Shown: positions 46,970 to 57,738 of the stretch, piece by piece
Layout: each line of letters begins with the position of its first letter
Numbering within the stretch: the stretch's first letter is position 1
DNA from: Neospora caninum Liverpool
Taxonomy: Eukaryota > Apicomplexa > Conoidasida > Eucoccidiorida > Sarcocystidae
Length of the DNA stretch: 64,000 nt
Direction of reading: 5' to 3'
Assembly: GCF_000208865.1 (NCBI RefSeq)
Contig: NC_018388.1
Location: 1,612,001-1,676,000, forward strand
Translations under genes and position numbers: made by a program
The notes under the pieces: model-generated
The model's database searches: none
What the model was told of the DNA's origin: nothing
What the model saw: the letters and a program-made list of their open reading frames with translations, nothing else

Positions 46970-47002
46970 AACGCGGAAGAGGTGCCGCACCTCTTCCGCG
47001 TT
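46970..47002. repeat. Perfect inverted repeat, 16-bp arms, 1-nt spacer
   Basis: The left arm AACGCGGAAGAGGTGC at 46970-46985 is followed by a single C and then its exact reverse complement at 46987-47002. It lies between the divergent phosphatidyltransferase and GCN5 genes. Confidence 0.97.
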
Positions 47003-48122
47003 GTCGCGGCAGAGAAGAATTTCTTGAGCTGTCTCGAGCGGCAGATTTGTGCTGCATGCGCTTTTTCTCACCGCGCCAGAGAGCCAAAAAACGACGGAGC
47101 AGCCACACGCTCCGTGCGAAAAGGCGGGCACGTCTCTTGTCCTTTGTGTGCGCGGCCTGGTCGCGACGTAGGCGACTCTTGCCCCTCCAAAAACGCCAGG
47201 CGCACACTGTTCCGGGCCTCCCCATCCGTTCGACTCTCGAGGTCTTGGCCCGCCACGTTCTTCTGAAGGGAACGCATGGTGTCCTTTTGCCTCTTTGTCG
47301 GTTCGTGTCTTCCCAGCGGAACGTGAATGCGGGAGGTGCTGCGCCTGACGGCCAGGGGTGTCGTCCACCACCGCGAGCGCTGCAGAGGAAAAGTGAGGCT
47401 GAACGAAAAAGATTGGGCATCTAAGTTGTATCGATATCGGAAGTTCTTTTCATGCGCTCCTTCTGGCGCCGTGCCCCATCAGGCTGCTCACGGCGAGCGG
47501 GGAGAGGTGTATGTACACCTGGCTCTCGGCTCAAGCGTCCTTCACTGGGGGTTGGCAAATCAAGGCCGGCTCTCGCCCTGCCGTCCCTTTTCTTCTCCTC
47601 TTCTGCGCTAGAAACCTCGACGAGAAATCCGTAATTCGACGTCGACTGCCGCGTCTTCTCTTTCCACTTTGCACGCGATTCCCTGTAGGTTTAGACGCTG
47701 TGCATCGTGGTCCACGAGGGGATCGAGACTTGAAGAACCTCGTTGCTTTCGCGGCCTCGCCTCGCTTGCCCTTTTGAGTTTCAGGTCGCAGGGATCCGCC
47801 TCGCTGGTGCCGTTTCAGTGGGATTTTCAACGTTTCGCGCGCTTATCTCCAGTCACCTCTTTCCTCTCTTTCCTCTTGCTCTTTCTTCTCTTCTCCGATA
47901 TGACCCTCTCCCCGCGGCTGGCCGCCTCTCCCTTTCAGGGACAGGGGAACGCAAACAGAGAGCGAGGATGAGTCAAACTCAAAGTGAAGACCTGTGCGTA
48001 GCCGTCAGTGTGTGCACAAGCATGTGTACATAGAATGCAGATTCAACTCTATGTGCATGTATACATATATAAAAATATATGTATGAATATTTAGGTGTGT
48101 GTGTCAGGATTGGTTCCTATCC

Positions 48123-48148
48123 ATATATATATATATATATATATATAT
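48123..48148. repeat. (TA)n microsatellite upstream of the GCN5 start
   Basis: TA run of about 26 bases in the presumed 5' leader or promoter. Confidence 0.93.
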
Positions 48149-48256
48149 CTGTATATGTATATATTTGCATATGCTTACACATGTGTCTCTTTGGGCGCGC
48201 GTTCTTTGGAGACAGCAGATACAGAAGGAGGGAAGATTTCGTTTTTCTTCGGAACG

Positions 48257-50786
48257 ATGGAGGCAGTCGAGCTGCCGCCTCTCGAAGCGGCAACACTCGC
48301 CAGCAGGTCGCCTGTCGCTTCTCCGGAAAATGAAGTGTCTGGCCAGTTCTCGGAGCTCCGCGAAAAAAACGGCGAAGCCGTGGAGAGCCGGAAGCGCGCG
48401 AGAACGCATGCAGACCTGGCAGACGCAGATGCATCCCGCCACGTGTGGGCGCGAAAGGGCGAGGAGACTCCCGCGAGCGAGGGTGTCTTGTCTCCCTCAG
48501 CCCAAGGCGACGCAGACGACGCAGACGACACACGGCAGGCCAGCAAGCGGCTGAAAATGGGCGAGGCAAATGCAACGGCCGGCGAAGACCTCCAACCCGC
48601 CAGTAGCGAAGACTCCACGCATGCGCCTCCGGGCAGGGAGGAGCCTGAAAACACGGGAGCGCCCCTCGCGGCAGAGACGCAAAACCATCGACAGGAGACA
48701 GACGAGAGACAGGAGTCAGACGGGAGACACGAGACAGACGGGAGACACGAGACAGACGAGATACGAGAGTCAGAAGGAAGAGAAGAGCTGCCGGTCGCCG
48801 GACAAGTCCGAGAGCTGAGGCCCGACGGGTGCATTCGCGGAATCGAGGTTCCCGATGAAGGTGATTTGTTTTCTCCGAGAAGTTTTCCGCCCTTCTTTTC
48901 TGCGTGTCCGCCGGCCGTTGCTCTCGCGCCCTTCCGGCTGTCTCCGGCGGCTGCGACGTCTGGTGTCTCTTCGTCGGTCGTCTCTGCCTGTTCGCGTGTC
49001 CTTCAGGAGCCTCCGCGGGGCCTCGCGAGCGAAACGACGCTGGACGCTCTCGAGGGAAATTCACACGTCGCCGCGTGTCTGGCGCGCGGCCAGGAGTCGC
49101 CAAACATTCTGGAGATTCTTCGCGAGATACTCGTCGTCTTTGCAAAGGATCCTTCGACGCAGCTGTCGAAAACCTTCCACACAGCCGCGCTCCTCGGCGC
49201 CTCCTCGGCGGCTTTCCACGGGGCCGCAGAGGGCCCGACCGGGCGCGGCGACGCAAACCCTGAAGAGGGCGCCCCGCGAGTGGCTGCGGCCGACGGCGCC
49301 AGGTCTCGGCGGTTGCATGCCGCAGCTGCGCATGCATCCGCAAAGGCGGGCGATGCAGAGCCACGCACAGAGAAGGGACAGGAGCCGGAGACAGTCCAGG
49401 GTGCGGCGGCTGGGAACGGCCTGCCTGTCTCTCTTTCCTCGCTTGGCCACCCACAACACCCGCGCGTGCGAATGATCGGCGACGGGGGCGCAGAGTGTGT
49501 CTCCCCTGAGGCCCAGAAGGCCGCACCAGAGGCTGAAGCGCAGGACGGAGACGGCGAGGAGAGAAGAGCCGAGGTGCGAGCGCCGGGGCCCCGGTGTGCG
49601 TCGCCAGCCCTGACAGACAGCGAGAGGGGGAAGGAAAGGACGCGAGATCCGAAGCGGGAAAGGGAGGAAGTGAGCGAGAATGGAGCTCCAGCATTGGGAA
49701 CTCTGCCGGAGGCGGGGGATGTGGACGAGGAGCGCATGCTGTACCTCCAGCTGAAAGAAGTGGTTCTGGGAGTCGCCGCAGCTCTGGAGATTCAGCAGTT
49801 GGATCCTCCGAAACGAACGGAGGGGAAACGGAAGGGCGTCTCGTCGATCGCTCCCGAATCCAGCAGCGGCGCCGCGGAGTCAGAAGCCTGTCTCCGCTCG
49901 ACAGGGCGCGAGAGAGCCCGAGGCCCCGAAGGCCCCGGGGCCGGGAGGGGCGAAACGAGACGGAGAGAGACACGAGGAGACGGTCCTGCAGAGGCAGCTG
50001 GAGACTCCGCGAGCAGCGCAGGCGACAGCGGGAACGCAACGCGTCCCGGTGGACACGCAGAAAGCGCGAAAGAGCACGGGGAAACAGAGGAGACAGACCA
50101 GACAAGAGAGACAAGAGAGGTCGGCGAGATAGGGAACAAGGCAGAAGGAGAGACGGGCGAAGAGAGAGACGGGAGTGACGGTCGAAAGGGTGACCCTGTG
50201 GAGGGTGAGCGGAAACTGTCCAATCAACCGTGCGTGAGGCGAACTGTTTCTCCTCTGCAACTCGGCGAGCGGGTAAATCGAGATAACTTTTCTTGCAAAG
50301 AGCGAGGGAGTGGCGCGGCGCAAGCGAGTGGAGAGCCGGGGCAGGGGGGAACGTCTGGGCCAGAAGGCAGCGAGAGAGAAACGCAGTCAACAGGGACGAA
50401 CGAGGTGGAATGCCCTCTGTGTTGCTCCAACGACACGGACGTTTGGAGACGCAGCGGCATTCTGCGCTACGACGTCCTCTACGAGAGATGGAAAGCCTTC
50501 CTCATGAAAATCGCTCCGACAGGTATGCATGCATACCTATGTTACTGCGTGTGTAGATATATATATATATCTATATATATATATATATATAGATATATAT
50601 AGATATATAGATATATATATATATATATATATCCAAATATAGACATCTGCAAAAGTGTATGTTTAGGTGTGTTGCTGTTTGTGCGGCGCGCGCGCGCGCC
50701 GTCGGCGCGAGGTCTCCCCCTGAACGCAGCAGACTGAGCCTCCCATTTCCCTCCCGCGTCCAAGCTTCACACTTACGGACAGCAAC

Positions 50787-50823
<37 letters not shown>

Positions 50824-53692
50824 ATACATAGATATATACAAACGTACATATATATATATATATATGTAAGGATGCACGCATATAGATGTAGGCGTGCATG
50901 AATGTATACTCACATGTAGAGACAGCGTTATCCGTGTCTGCATGGATGGAGAAGTTTACGGCCCAGTTGTGGAGTCTCTCTCTGTTCAGGGCTTGGGCTC
51001 GCCTCGTACTTTGGTCGGTCTTTCATTTTTCACGTCCTTCACGCGGCGTTGCCTTCTTTGCTGGAGGAGCTTTCAAACACCGTCGTCGGGGCGCCGGCGG
51101 AGCTGCGTCGCTTCGTCCTCGCCCTCGCAGAGGCTGTTGGGCTCTCCAGAGCGCATGCGGAGGGCCTCCTTCACAAGGCCTACGCTGCGCATGCAAACCG
51201 CCTCGAAGTACGGAGAGAGCGCAGAGGCAGACCGAACAGGAAAGACGCGGGGAACCTCACACGGAAAACACATAGAACGTCCACCAGCTGGCTTGTTATA
51301 TAAATACACCTATGTATGTATGTATGTATGTATGTATGTATGTATGTATGTATGTATGTATGTATGTATGTATGTATATAAACATGTATTTACGTCCTTG
51401 TGTTGTTTTTTTATCCAGGTAGATGCATGTGTTGGTAGCTAGGTATATGTTGATGGGATGTTGTTGTGTGTGGAGATTTGGATATCTGAAGTGGTGCCGG
51501 CGTGTCCCTTCCTTCTGCGTTTTCTTTTCTTTCTTTTCAGTCGATTTTGCCTTCGGAGACAGGCCTGGGGTTTTTGCACCGGGACGCAGGTGGAGCACGG
51601 GAAGAGCAACTGGGAATCATCAGTTTTTGCTGTTTGACGAACGACCGGCAGCCGATGCACATGCGCCATCTCGTGACTGTGAAGAACATTTTTTCTCGGC
51701 AACTCCCCAAAATGCCGCGCGAGTACATCGTGCGGCTTGTCTTTGATCGAAACCACTTCACCTTCTGTCTCTGCAAGCAGGGCCGTGTCATCGGGGGCGT
51801 CTGCTTCCGGCCCTACTTTCAGGAAGTAAGAGCCGGACAAAGCTCAGAACAGAACTCGCAGGCACCCCAGACGCCCTCTGTGGAGGTTGAAAGGCAAAAC
51901 AACCTGCACATGTGCATCCAGTTCGCTTCGCCAGATAAATATATATATATATATATTTGTATGTCTATGTGAGTGGGTTGAACTTGGTATGTTGATATGC
52001 TCGACAACTACAAAAGTATACTATATGATAGATACAGATATACTTTCCGATATTTTAGGTACAGATATTTATAGAGACGGATAGAGATATTACGCGTGGA
52101 TGCGTGCATGTCCAGTGTGCTGCAGAGAGGAAGGAAGAGCGGTTGGAGTCGCGAATCGCGTTTTTGTGTTTTCTTCAGAAATTTGCGGAAATTGCTTTCC
52201 TCGCAGTAACCTCCACAGAGCAGGTGAAGGGCTACGGGACGCGCCTCATGAACCATCTAAAGGAGCACGTGAAGAAATCGGGCATCGAATACTTCCTAAC
52301 CTACGCAGGTAACCCAGAAATCCGGCAACGTCTCCATATGCACACCAAACGATATACATATTAATGCGTCTGTTTGCATGTTTGAATACAAGGCCCTGGC
52401 GTCGATCGCCCCCATGCCCCTCTCTTTCTGGCCGTTTGTGTGTGTTTCCATATGTTTATATATATTCCTATATATAGATATATATAGAGAGAGAGACCAT
52501 ATATTTACTGTATATGCATGCATATATACGTATGTATATATATATATATATATGTGTGTACACTTGTCTGTCTTGATGTACGGTTGCAGTTGTTGTGTGG
52601 TGTTTTGTTTTGAAGACAACTTTGCAGTGGGGTATTTCCGGAAGCAGGGATTCAGCAGCAAAATAACGATGCCGCGAGATCGGTGGCTAGGGTACATCAA
52701 GGACTACGACGGCGGCACACTGATGGAGTGTCGAATCAGCAGGCGAATCAACTACCTGAAACTCTCTCAGCTCCTTGCGCTGCAAAAAATCGCTGTGAAG
52801 CGACGCATCGAGCAGTGCGCTCCCTCAGTCACTTGCCCATCGCTTTCCTTCTGGAAGGTGAGCGAAAGAGAGAGGTCAGAGAGAGAGCGAAAGAGACACG
52901 TTCTCAATCGGGCCGTTCTCGGTGGGTTGTCTCTCTCGTGCTTTCAGGAGAACCCCGGCCAGCTGTTGATGCCGTCGGAGATTCCAGGACTTGCCGAACT
53001 GGACACGACGGGGGAGTTGTCGATGCTGCTTGCGTCTGGCCGGCGCTTCTTGGCGCCCCACGTGCCCGGGGCCCTTTCGGGCGCGGGCGCGTTGGGCCCC
53101 AAGAAAGGCCCCTACGGCGCGTCGCGGGACGGTTTCTTCGTGGGGAAAGGCGAGCAGGCTCTGGGCGGCGGAGCCTCGCTCAAGGCGCAGATTGCGGCGC
53201 TTCTTTCTGCGCTGGAAAAACATTCTTCGGCGTGGCCGTTTCGCAAACCGGTTTCCGTCAGCGAAGCGCCGGACTACTACGAGGTCGTTCGCCGACCCAT
53301 CGACATCAGCACGATGAAGAAGCGAAACCGAAACGTGAGATTCAGAGCTGCCGGTCCCGCGCAGGAAGCGAAAGGATGAGAACGCGGGAGGCGGAACTGT
53401 CTCTCCAGCGTCTCTACGTGTCTCTGTAGTGTCTCTATGTGTCTTTGTAGTGTCTCGGTAGTGTGTCTCTGCAAACGCGATTGGCGTGCGAGGACAGCTC
53501 TCGCGAATCGAGTGGTGGTTTGAGTGGTTTTTTCAGGGGGAGTACAGGACGAAGGAGGCGTTTCGAGAAGATCTGCAACTGATGTTCGAGAACTGTCGAG
53601 TGTACAATTCCCCAGACACGATCTACTACAAGTACGCCGACGAGCTGCAAGCCTTCATCTGGCCGAAGGTCGAGGCCCTGGGAAAGTTTTGA
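48257..53692 (+). CDS. GCN5: GCN5-family histone acetyltransferase with bromodomain (GCN5-A-like)
   Basis: Seven exons join exactly in phase: 48257-50522, 50990-51207, 51541-51825, 52179-52308, 52616-52857, 52948-53334 and 53537-53692; about 1,227 residues. The first 755 are one low-complexity exon with basic clusters SRKRAR (44-49) and SKRLK (96-100) that could be nuclear signals, and a GRHETD repeat. The GNAT catalytic core follows: [18 protein letters not shown], catalytic-type Glu in FAEIAFLAV, acetyl-CoA loop QVKGYGT, then [13 protein letters not shown] and [17 protein letters not shown]. The bromodomain includes [28 protein letters not shown] and the acetyl-lysine-binding Asn region ENCRVYN. 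GCN5 acetylates histone H3 in SAGA-type coactivators in the nucleus. Toxoplasma has two GCN5 genes; the length favours GCN5-A, but paralogue identity is not certain. Confidence 0.95.
48703..48785. repeat. 18-bp tandem repeat coding GRHETD in GCN5 exon 1
   Basis: About four degenerate copies of GACGGGAGACACGAGACA-like units encode [15 protein letters not shown] and [13 protein letters not shown] in the low-complexity N-terminal extension. Confidence 0.85.
50556..50632. repeat. (TA)n/(GATA)n microsatellite, GCN5 intron 1
   Basis: TA runs broken by TAGATA and ATAGATA units, starting about 35 bases after the exon 1 donor. A second TA block in the same intron is at 50789-50820 and a third at about 50850-50866. 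Confidence 0.93.
51311..51380. repeat. (TATG)n microsatellite, GCN5 intron 2
   Basis: About 17 uninterrupted TATG units in the intron between exons 2 and 3. Confidence 0.96.
53397..53470. repeat. GTGTCTCT-type short tandem repeat, GCN5 intron 6
   Basis: Three to four imperfect copies of a TAGTGTCTCTATGTGTCTTTG-like unit between the two bromodomain exons. Confidence 0.75.
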
Positions 53693-55781
53693 GAGAACAA
53701 AGCCGACAAGGAAAACGCGGGAAACACCCAGCAAGCAACGACAAAGGGCGGACGCGAACCGCGAAAAGGAGAGAAATACCAAAAAACAGGAGAGCGACGA
53801 GAGAAGCAAGGAGAGGAGGCGATGCAAAGTGACGGTCATGGAGTTTACGGCACGCCAGATGGCCGTGGATATCGGCTTGCCGAGGGAGGGACGGAGAAAC
53901 AAGAGACGAAAGGATGCCGCTAGAAGCGAGAGGGGAAAGAAGGAGAAGATGGACAAGCAAAGAGAGAAACTGTGCAATGGCCTGGTCTCCAACAAACACA
54001 CCGCAGAGTGTGAAAACAGCGGCGTGTTCGCCTTCAGGTGGAAACGTCTTGTAGATAGATCCTCGATGCTTTTGCCCGGCGTGAAGGCATACAAACATAT
54101 CTCACAGTTACCTCCACGAGCCTATATATATATACTTATATATATACTTATATATATACTTATATATATTTATATATATATATATATATATATGAGTAGG
54201 AGGAAAACAGGCTTCGACCAGTTATGGCAGATGCACGTGCGTGTGTGACCTCTGAATATAAATTATGCAGAGTTGGGTGCCTCGTTCCTCTCCGTCTGCA
54301 TCCGCATATCAGCATGCGTTGAAGCCAGGTTGATTGAAAGGATCGTTATCTCTGCGCGGTCCGGGTGCTGTGTGTACAGCCTGTAGAAATGCTTTTTCGT
54401 TTTCGAGGTGTCTCTTTTTCAATGCGTCTGTTCTCGGCAGAAAACTGCCGGGGGACGCGTGTCTGTGGGAATCTTCTGGCCACGCAAGGCCAGTCCAGTT
54501 CGTGCTTGAAATCAAAGCGCCGTTTTTTCCGTGTCAGCGCCGGGGGCCTCTCTGCCTTTTTTGAAGAAAACCTGTCCAGCTCTCAGGCTGCACATGAGAG
54601 GGAAAAAACCTAGGTCTGTGAGGTCGCCCCGTCCGCATGCAGTAAAAATACACATAAAGGCAAGGCAGCCTGACGTCTAGAGAGAACTAGCTGCATAGGT
54701 CAACGTGAGTGCACTTATATAGCCAGATGCACAGAGACAGATAGAAAGATATAGATACAGTTAGATATATTGACGCATGGCATTATGCATATTATATATT
54801 TGCACACTCACATTTGTAGGCATGTACATGAATGGATAGATAAATATGAAGAAATAAAGAAGGACAGCCGCAAATAGACACGTTTAGACAGTTGTACGTA
54901 TGCATATACATATATATTTATTTATTTATATATGCACAGAATGAGATAGGCGGTGAGGAGAGACACGGGCAAGGTGCTAAACGAGCGGCACGGCGTCTAG
55001 GCAGTATTGCACTGCAGCGATAGAGCGACACGGATAGATGAGGCCGCGATCTTGGGAAGTAAATGAGATTGAAACGTGAGGAAATCACGAAATAGTAAGT
55101 TGGAGAGAAGCAAATGTAAAGTGATTTGCTACAATCGTGTATGCACTCGATCTCGAGTGGAGCAAGAAGAGAGCCGGATGTGAAGAAAGCATTCAAAAAC
55201 CTTTTCCTGTGGAGACGCTGAAGGCCTTCGCCGTGTGCCTCTTCTCACAGCTCGCTTCGTAGCAAAAGCGGAGGTCCCCGCAGTGTCTTGCACAAAAAGT
55301 GGAATGACGTCAATCCAAATTATTTAAACGCTTCAGACGTCACCTCGCTGCGTACGATACGGACAGCAGCGGTCTACACAAGAGGCGCGAGACGAAAAGA
55401 GAAAAGCGAGGACGCAAAACGCGAGTAAAAAAAGTGACTGGTGAAAACAACGGCCAAGGTAGCAGCTTGGACAGTTGACACAGTTGACGATTACCGAAAA
55501 AACGCGCAACACACTTAGTTCGAAGCGAGACACGACGACGGTCACTAAGGCTAGATAGAGTATATATCCTCGAGGACTCCCCTCTCGCTTGACTTCTCTT
55601 TTCTTCCGTTTGGTAGCGGGGGCACCTGACGCCGGTTTTCCCCCCCCTTTGCAAACCCCCCTCCTCTCTTGCATGCACCCGTGCTGGTTCTTTCCCTTCT
55701 CCCAGCATGCGTCTTCTCCCCTGCCTTCTTCTCCCCTTCCTGTCTCGCGCGTTTCCCCTCTCTCTGTGCCTTCTTCCTGGT
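53693..55781. other. Convergent spacer between GCN5 and the coiled-coil gene
   Basis: It holds the presumed 3' UTRs of both genes. It contains TA/CTTA microsatellite DNA at 54123-54193 and an AT-rich, ATAGATA-rich stretch at about 54715-54935. Open frames of up to about 140 codons have no recognisable domain. Confidence 0.55.
54123..54193. repeat. (TA)n with CTTA interruptions, intergenic
   Basis: TA runs spaced by four regular TACTTATA interruptions, then a pure TA run to about 54193. Confidence 0.92.
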
Positions 55782-57706
55782 CTACTGGGCCATTTCCTCC
55801 TCCTTCTCCCCTGTCTCTTCGTCGAGGCCCTCTCGCATCCCGCCTTCGCCCTCGACTTCTGGCGTCTCTCCTGTCTCGGCGCCTTCGTCCTGCGCGCCGT
55901 GAAGATCAGTGGGAATCGCGTTTCCCTGGAAAGGAGACTCGCCGTCTTTCTCGGCCTCGAGTCCCTCGTGAGACGCTTCGACTTCGGCGACTCCAGGCAA
56001 GTGAGGCAGCGCTTCGTGGAACTCGCCTTCCATTTCGGTTCCCTCTTCTGCAGACCCCGCAGCGACCGCTTCGGCAGGCGACTCGGGCACGCCCTCCTCG
56101 ACTCTTTCTTCGTGCTCTTGCGACAGAGGCAGCGCACCACCATCCTCTTCCTGGCCTCCGGCTTCGCGCCCAGTCTGCCCAGGGACACCTTCCGCGCCGT
56201 CAGAAGCACTGAGGGTCGCGTCTTCTCGCATGTCGCCAGAGGCAGCGTGATCCTCCTCTCGCGCAGCCTCGTCTTCTCCCAACGTCAGGGCTGGTGGTGT
56301 CTCTGATGCGCCTCCCCGCTCCAGCTCTTCAATGTGGGCATGGGGATCCTGGTCCTCTTCCTCTCGTCGCGAGTCGTGCCCCAACGAAGTCTCAGCTGAT
56401 CCTTCTTCCTCACCGTCTACTTCTTGCACGCCTTCTCCCATCTCCACTTCCTCTTGATTCTCAAGAAGAGCAGCACTCACTTCTTCTTCTCTCTCTCCGT
56501 CTCGTTCTTCTCTCTCTCCGTCTCGTTCTTCCCTCTCTCCGTCTCGTTCCTCCCTCTCTCCGTCTCGTTCCTCCCTCTCTCCCTCTTCGTCTCTCTCTTG
56601 TTCTCTCTCTTGTTCTCTCTCTTGTTCTCTCTCGCCTTCTCTCTCTCTGTCTTCGCGGATCTCTCGGAGCTGCGCTCTGGCGAGTTGCAGCTCTGCTGCG
56701 AGGCGCTCCATTTCTCGCTGTTGGGTCTCGGTCGCTTGCGCGTGCTGCTGGAGCAGGTGTTCCTGCTCAGCCGTCTGTCGAAGCAGCGAGTCGCGCTCGG
56801 CCTCCGTCTGCCGCTTTTCCGCCTCGAGCTGTCTGACGCGCCCTTCCGACATGGCCAGCGCCTTGTCTTGCTGCTGGCGCTGCTGCTGGAGCTGCGCGAT
56901 CTCCTTCTGGGCCTGCGCCGCAGCCGCGTCCAGCACACTCCGCATTTTCTGCTGTTCCTGCGCCGCCAAAGTCGCCGCCTTCGTCGCCTCCAAAGCCTGC
57001 CCCGCCGTCGCGACTGCCACGACTCCGACGCGCGCCACGCGCCCCACCGCCGCGGCCACTTGAGGAGATAACGACTTGTTCGACGCAGCTTGCGCCTGCT
57101 TCAAAAGCGCCTCCTGCCTCTCGACCCGCTGCCGCAACAGTGCGTTGCTCCTGCGCTCCTGTTCGAGCAAACGCGGCGCGTCAGCAGACGCCTGCGACTG
57201 ACGCGCGAGCTGCTGCTGCAACGCACTCTGTTCCCGCGCTGCCTTCTCCTGCAGCTGCTGAAACTGCTGAGCCTGCTGACGAGACAGCTGCTGCTGACGC
57301 TGCAACGCGGATTCCAACTCTGCCTGCCGGCCTTGACATTCCTAAAGCAACAAACAAAAAAACTCTCAGACGTCTTTTCACGTCCACCTACGTATCCACT
57401 TTGGCGGTGGGAACGCAAATACACATGTACAGGCGTGTGTTTGTATGTTCCAAACGGCCAGGTAAAGTGCAGCGGTTTTTTTGCGAAAATCAACTTCCAT
57501 TCAACCTTTCCTTCGTGGGAAAAGAAACAGGCTGGCCAGAGCAGACATCACGCTTTCCCACCTTCAGGGAGGTTGTGAGCGAGGCTCTCTCCGCTCCTAT
57601 CGCCTGCAGCTGCTGCTGGAGACGCTCGTTCTCTCCCCTCATTTGCTCGACCTTGTTCTTGTCCACCTACACAAACGCAGAGCGTACACGTTCTTCTCTC
57701 CGCATA

Positions 57707-57738
<32 letters not shown>

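Larger units (their letters stand above)
45533..48256. promoter_or_regulatory. Divergent promoter region, phosphatidyltransferase and GCN5 genes
   Basis: 2.7 kb between two start codons that face away from each other. It contains an 18-base G run at 45619-45636, a perfect 33-base hairpin sequence at 46970-47002, a GGTGTATGTACACC palindrome at 47506-47519, a pyrimidine-rich tract at about 47770-47930, and a TA run at 48123-48148 about 110 bases before the GCN5 start. Overlapping open frames of 90-240 codons on both strands share no recognisable domain, and I do not call them. Confidence 0.6.

Noticed and set aside
45554..47424. Several frames of 90-240 codons between the phosphatidyltransferase and GCN5 genes
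   Set aside because: No domain, open on both strands, no phase-consistent splicing; treated as a divergent promoter region.
48117..50390. 757-codon minus-strand frame opposite GCN5 exon 1
   Set aside because: It is a composition-driven shadow; the plus strand is linked in phase to the GNAT and bromodomain exons.
54365..54613. 82-codon plus-strand frame after GCN5
   Set aside because: No features and no start context; lies in the 3' spacer.
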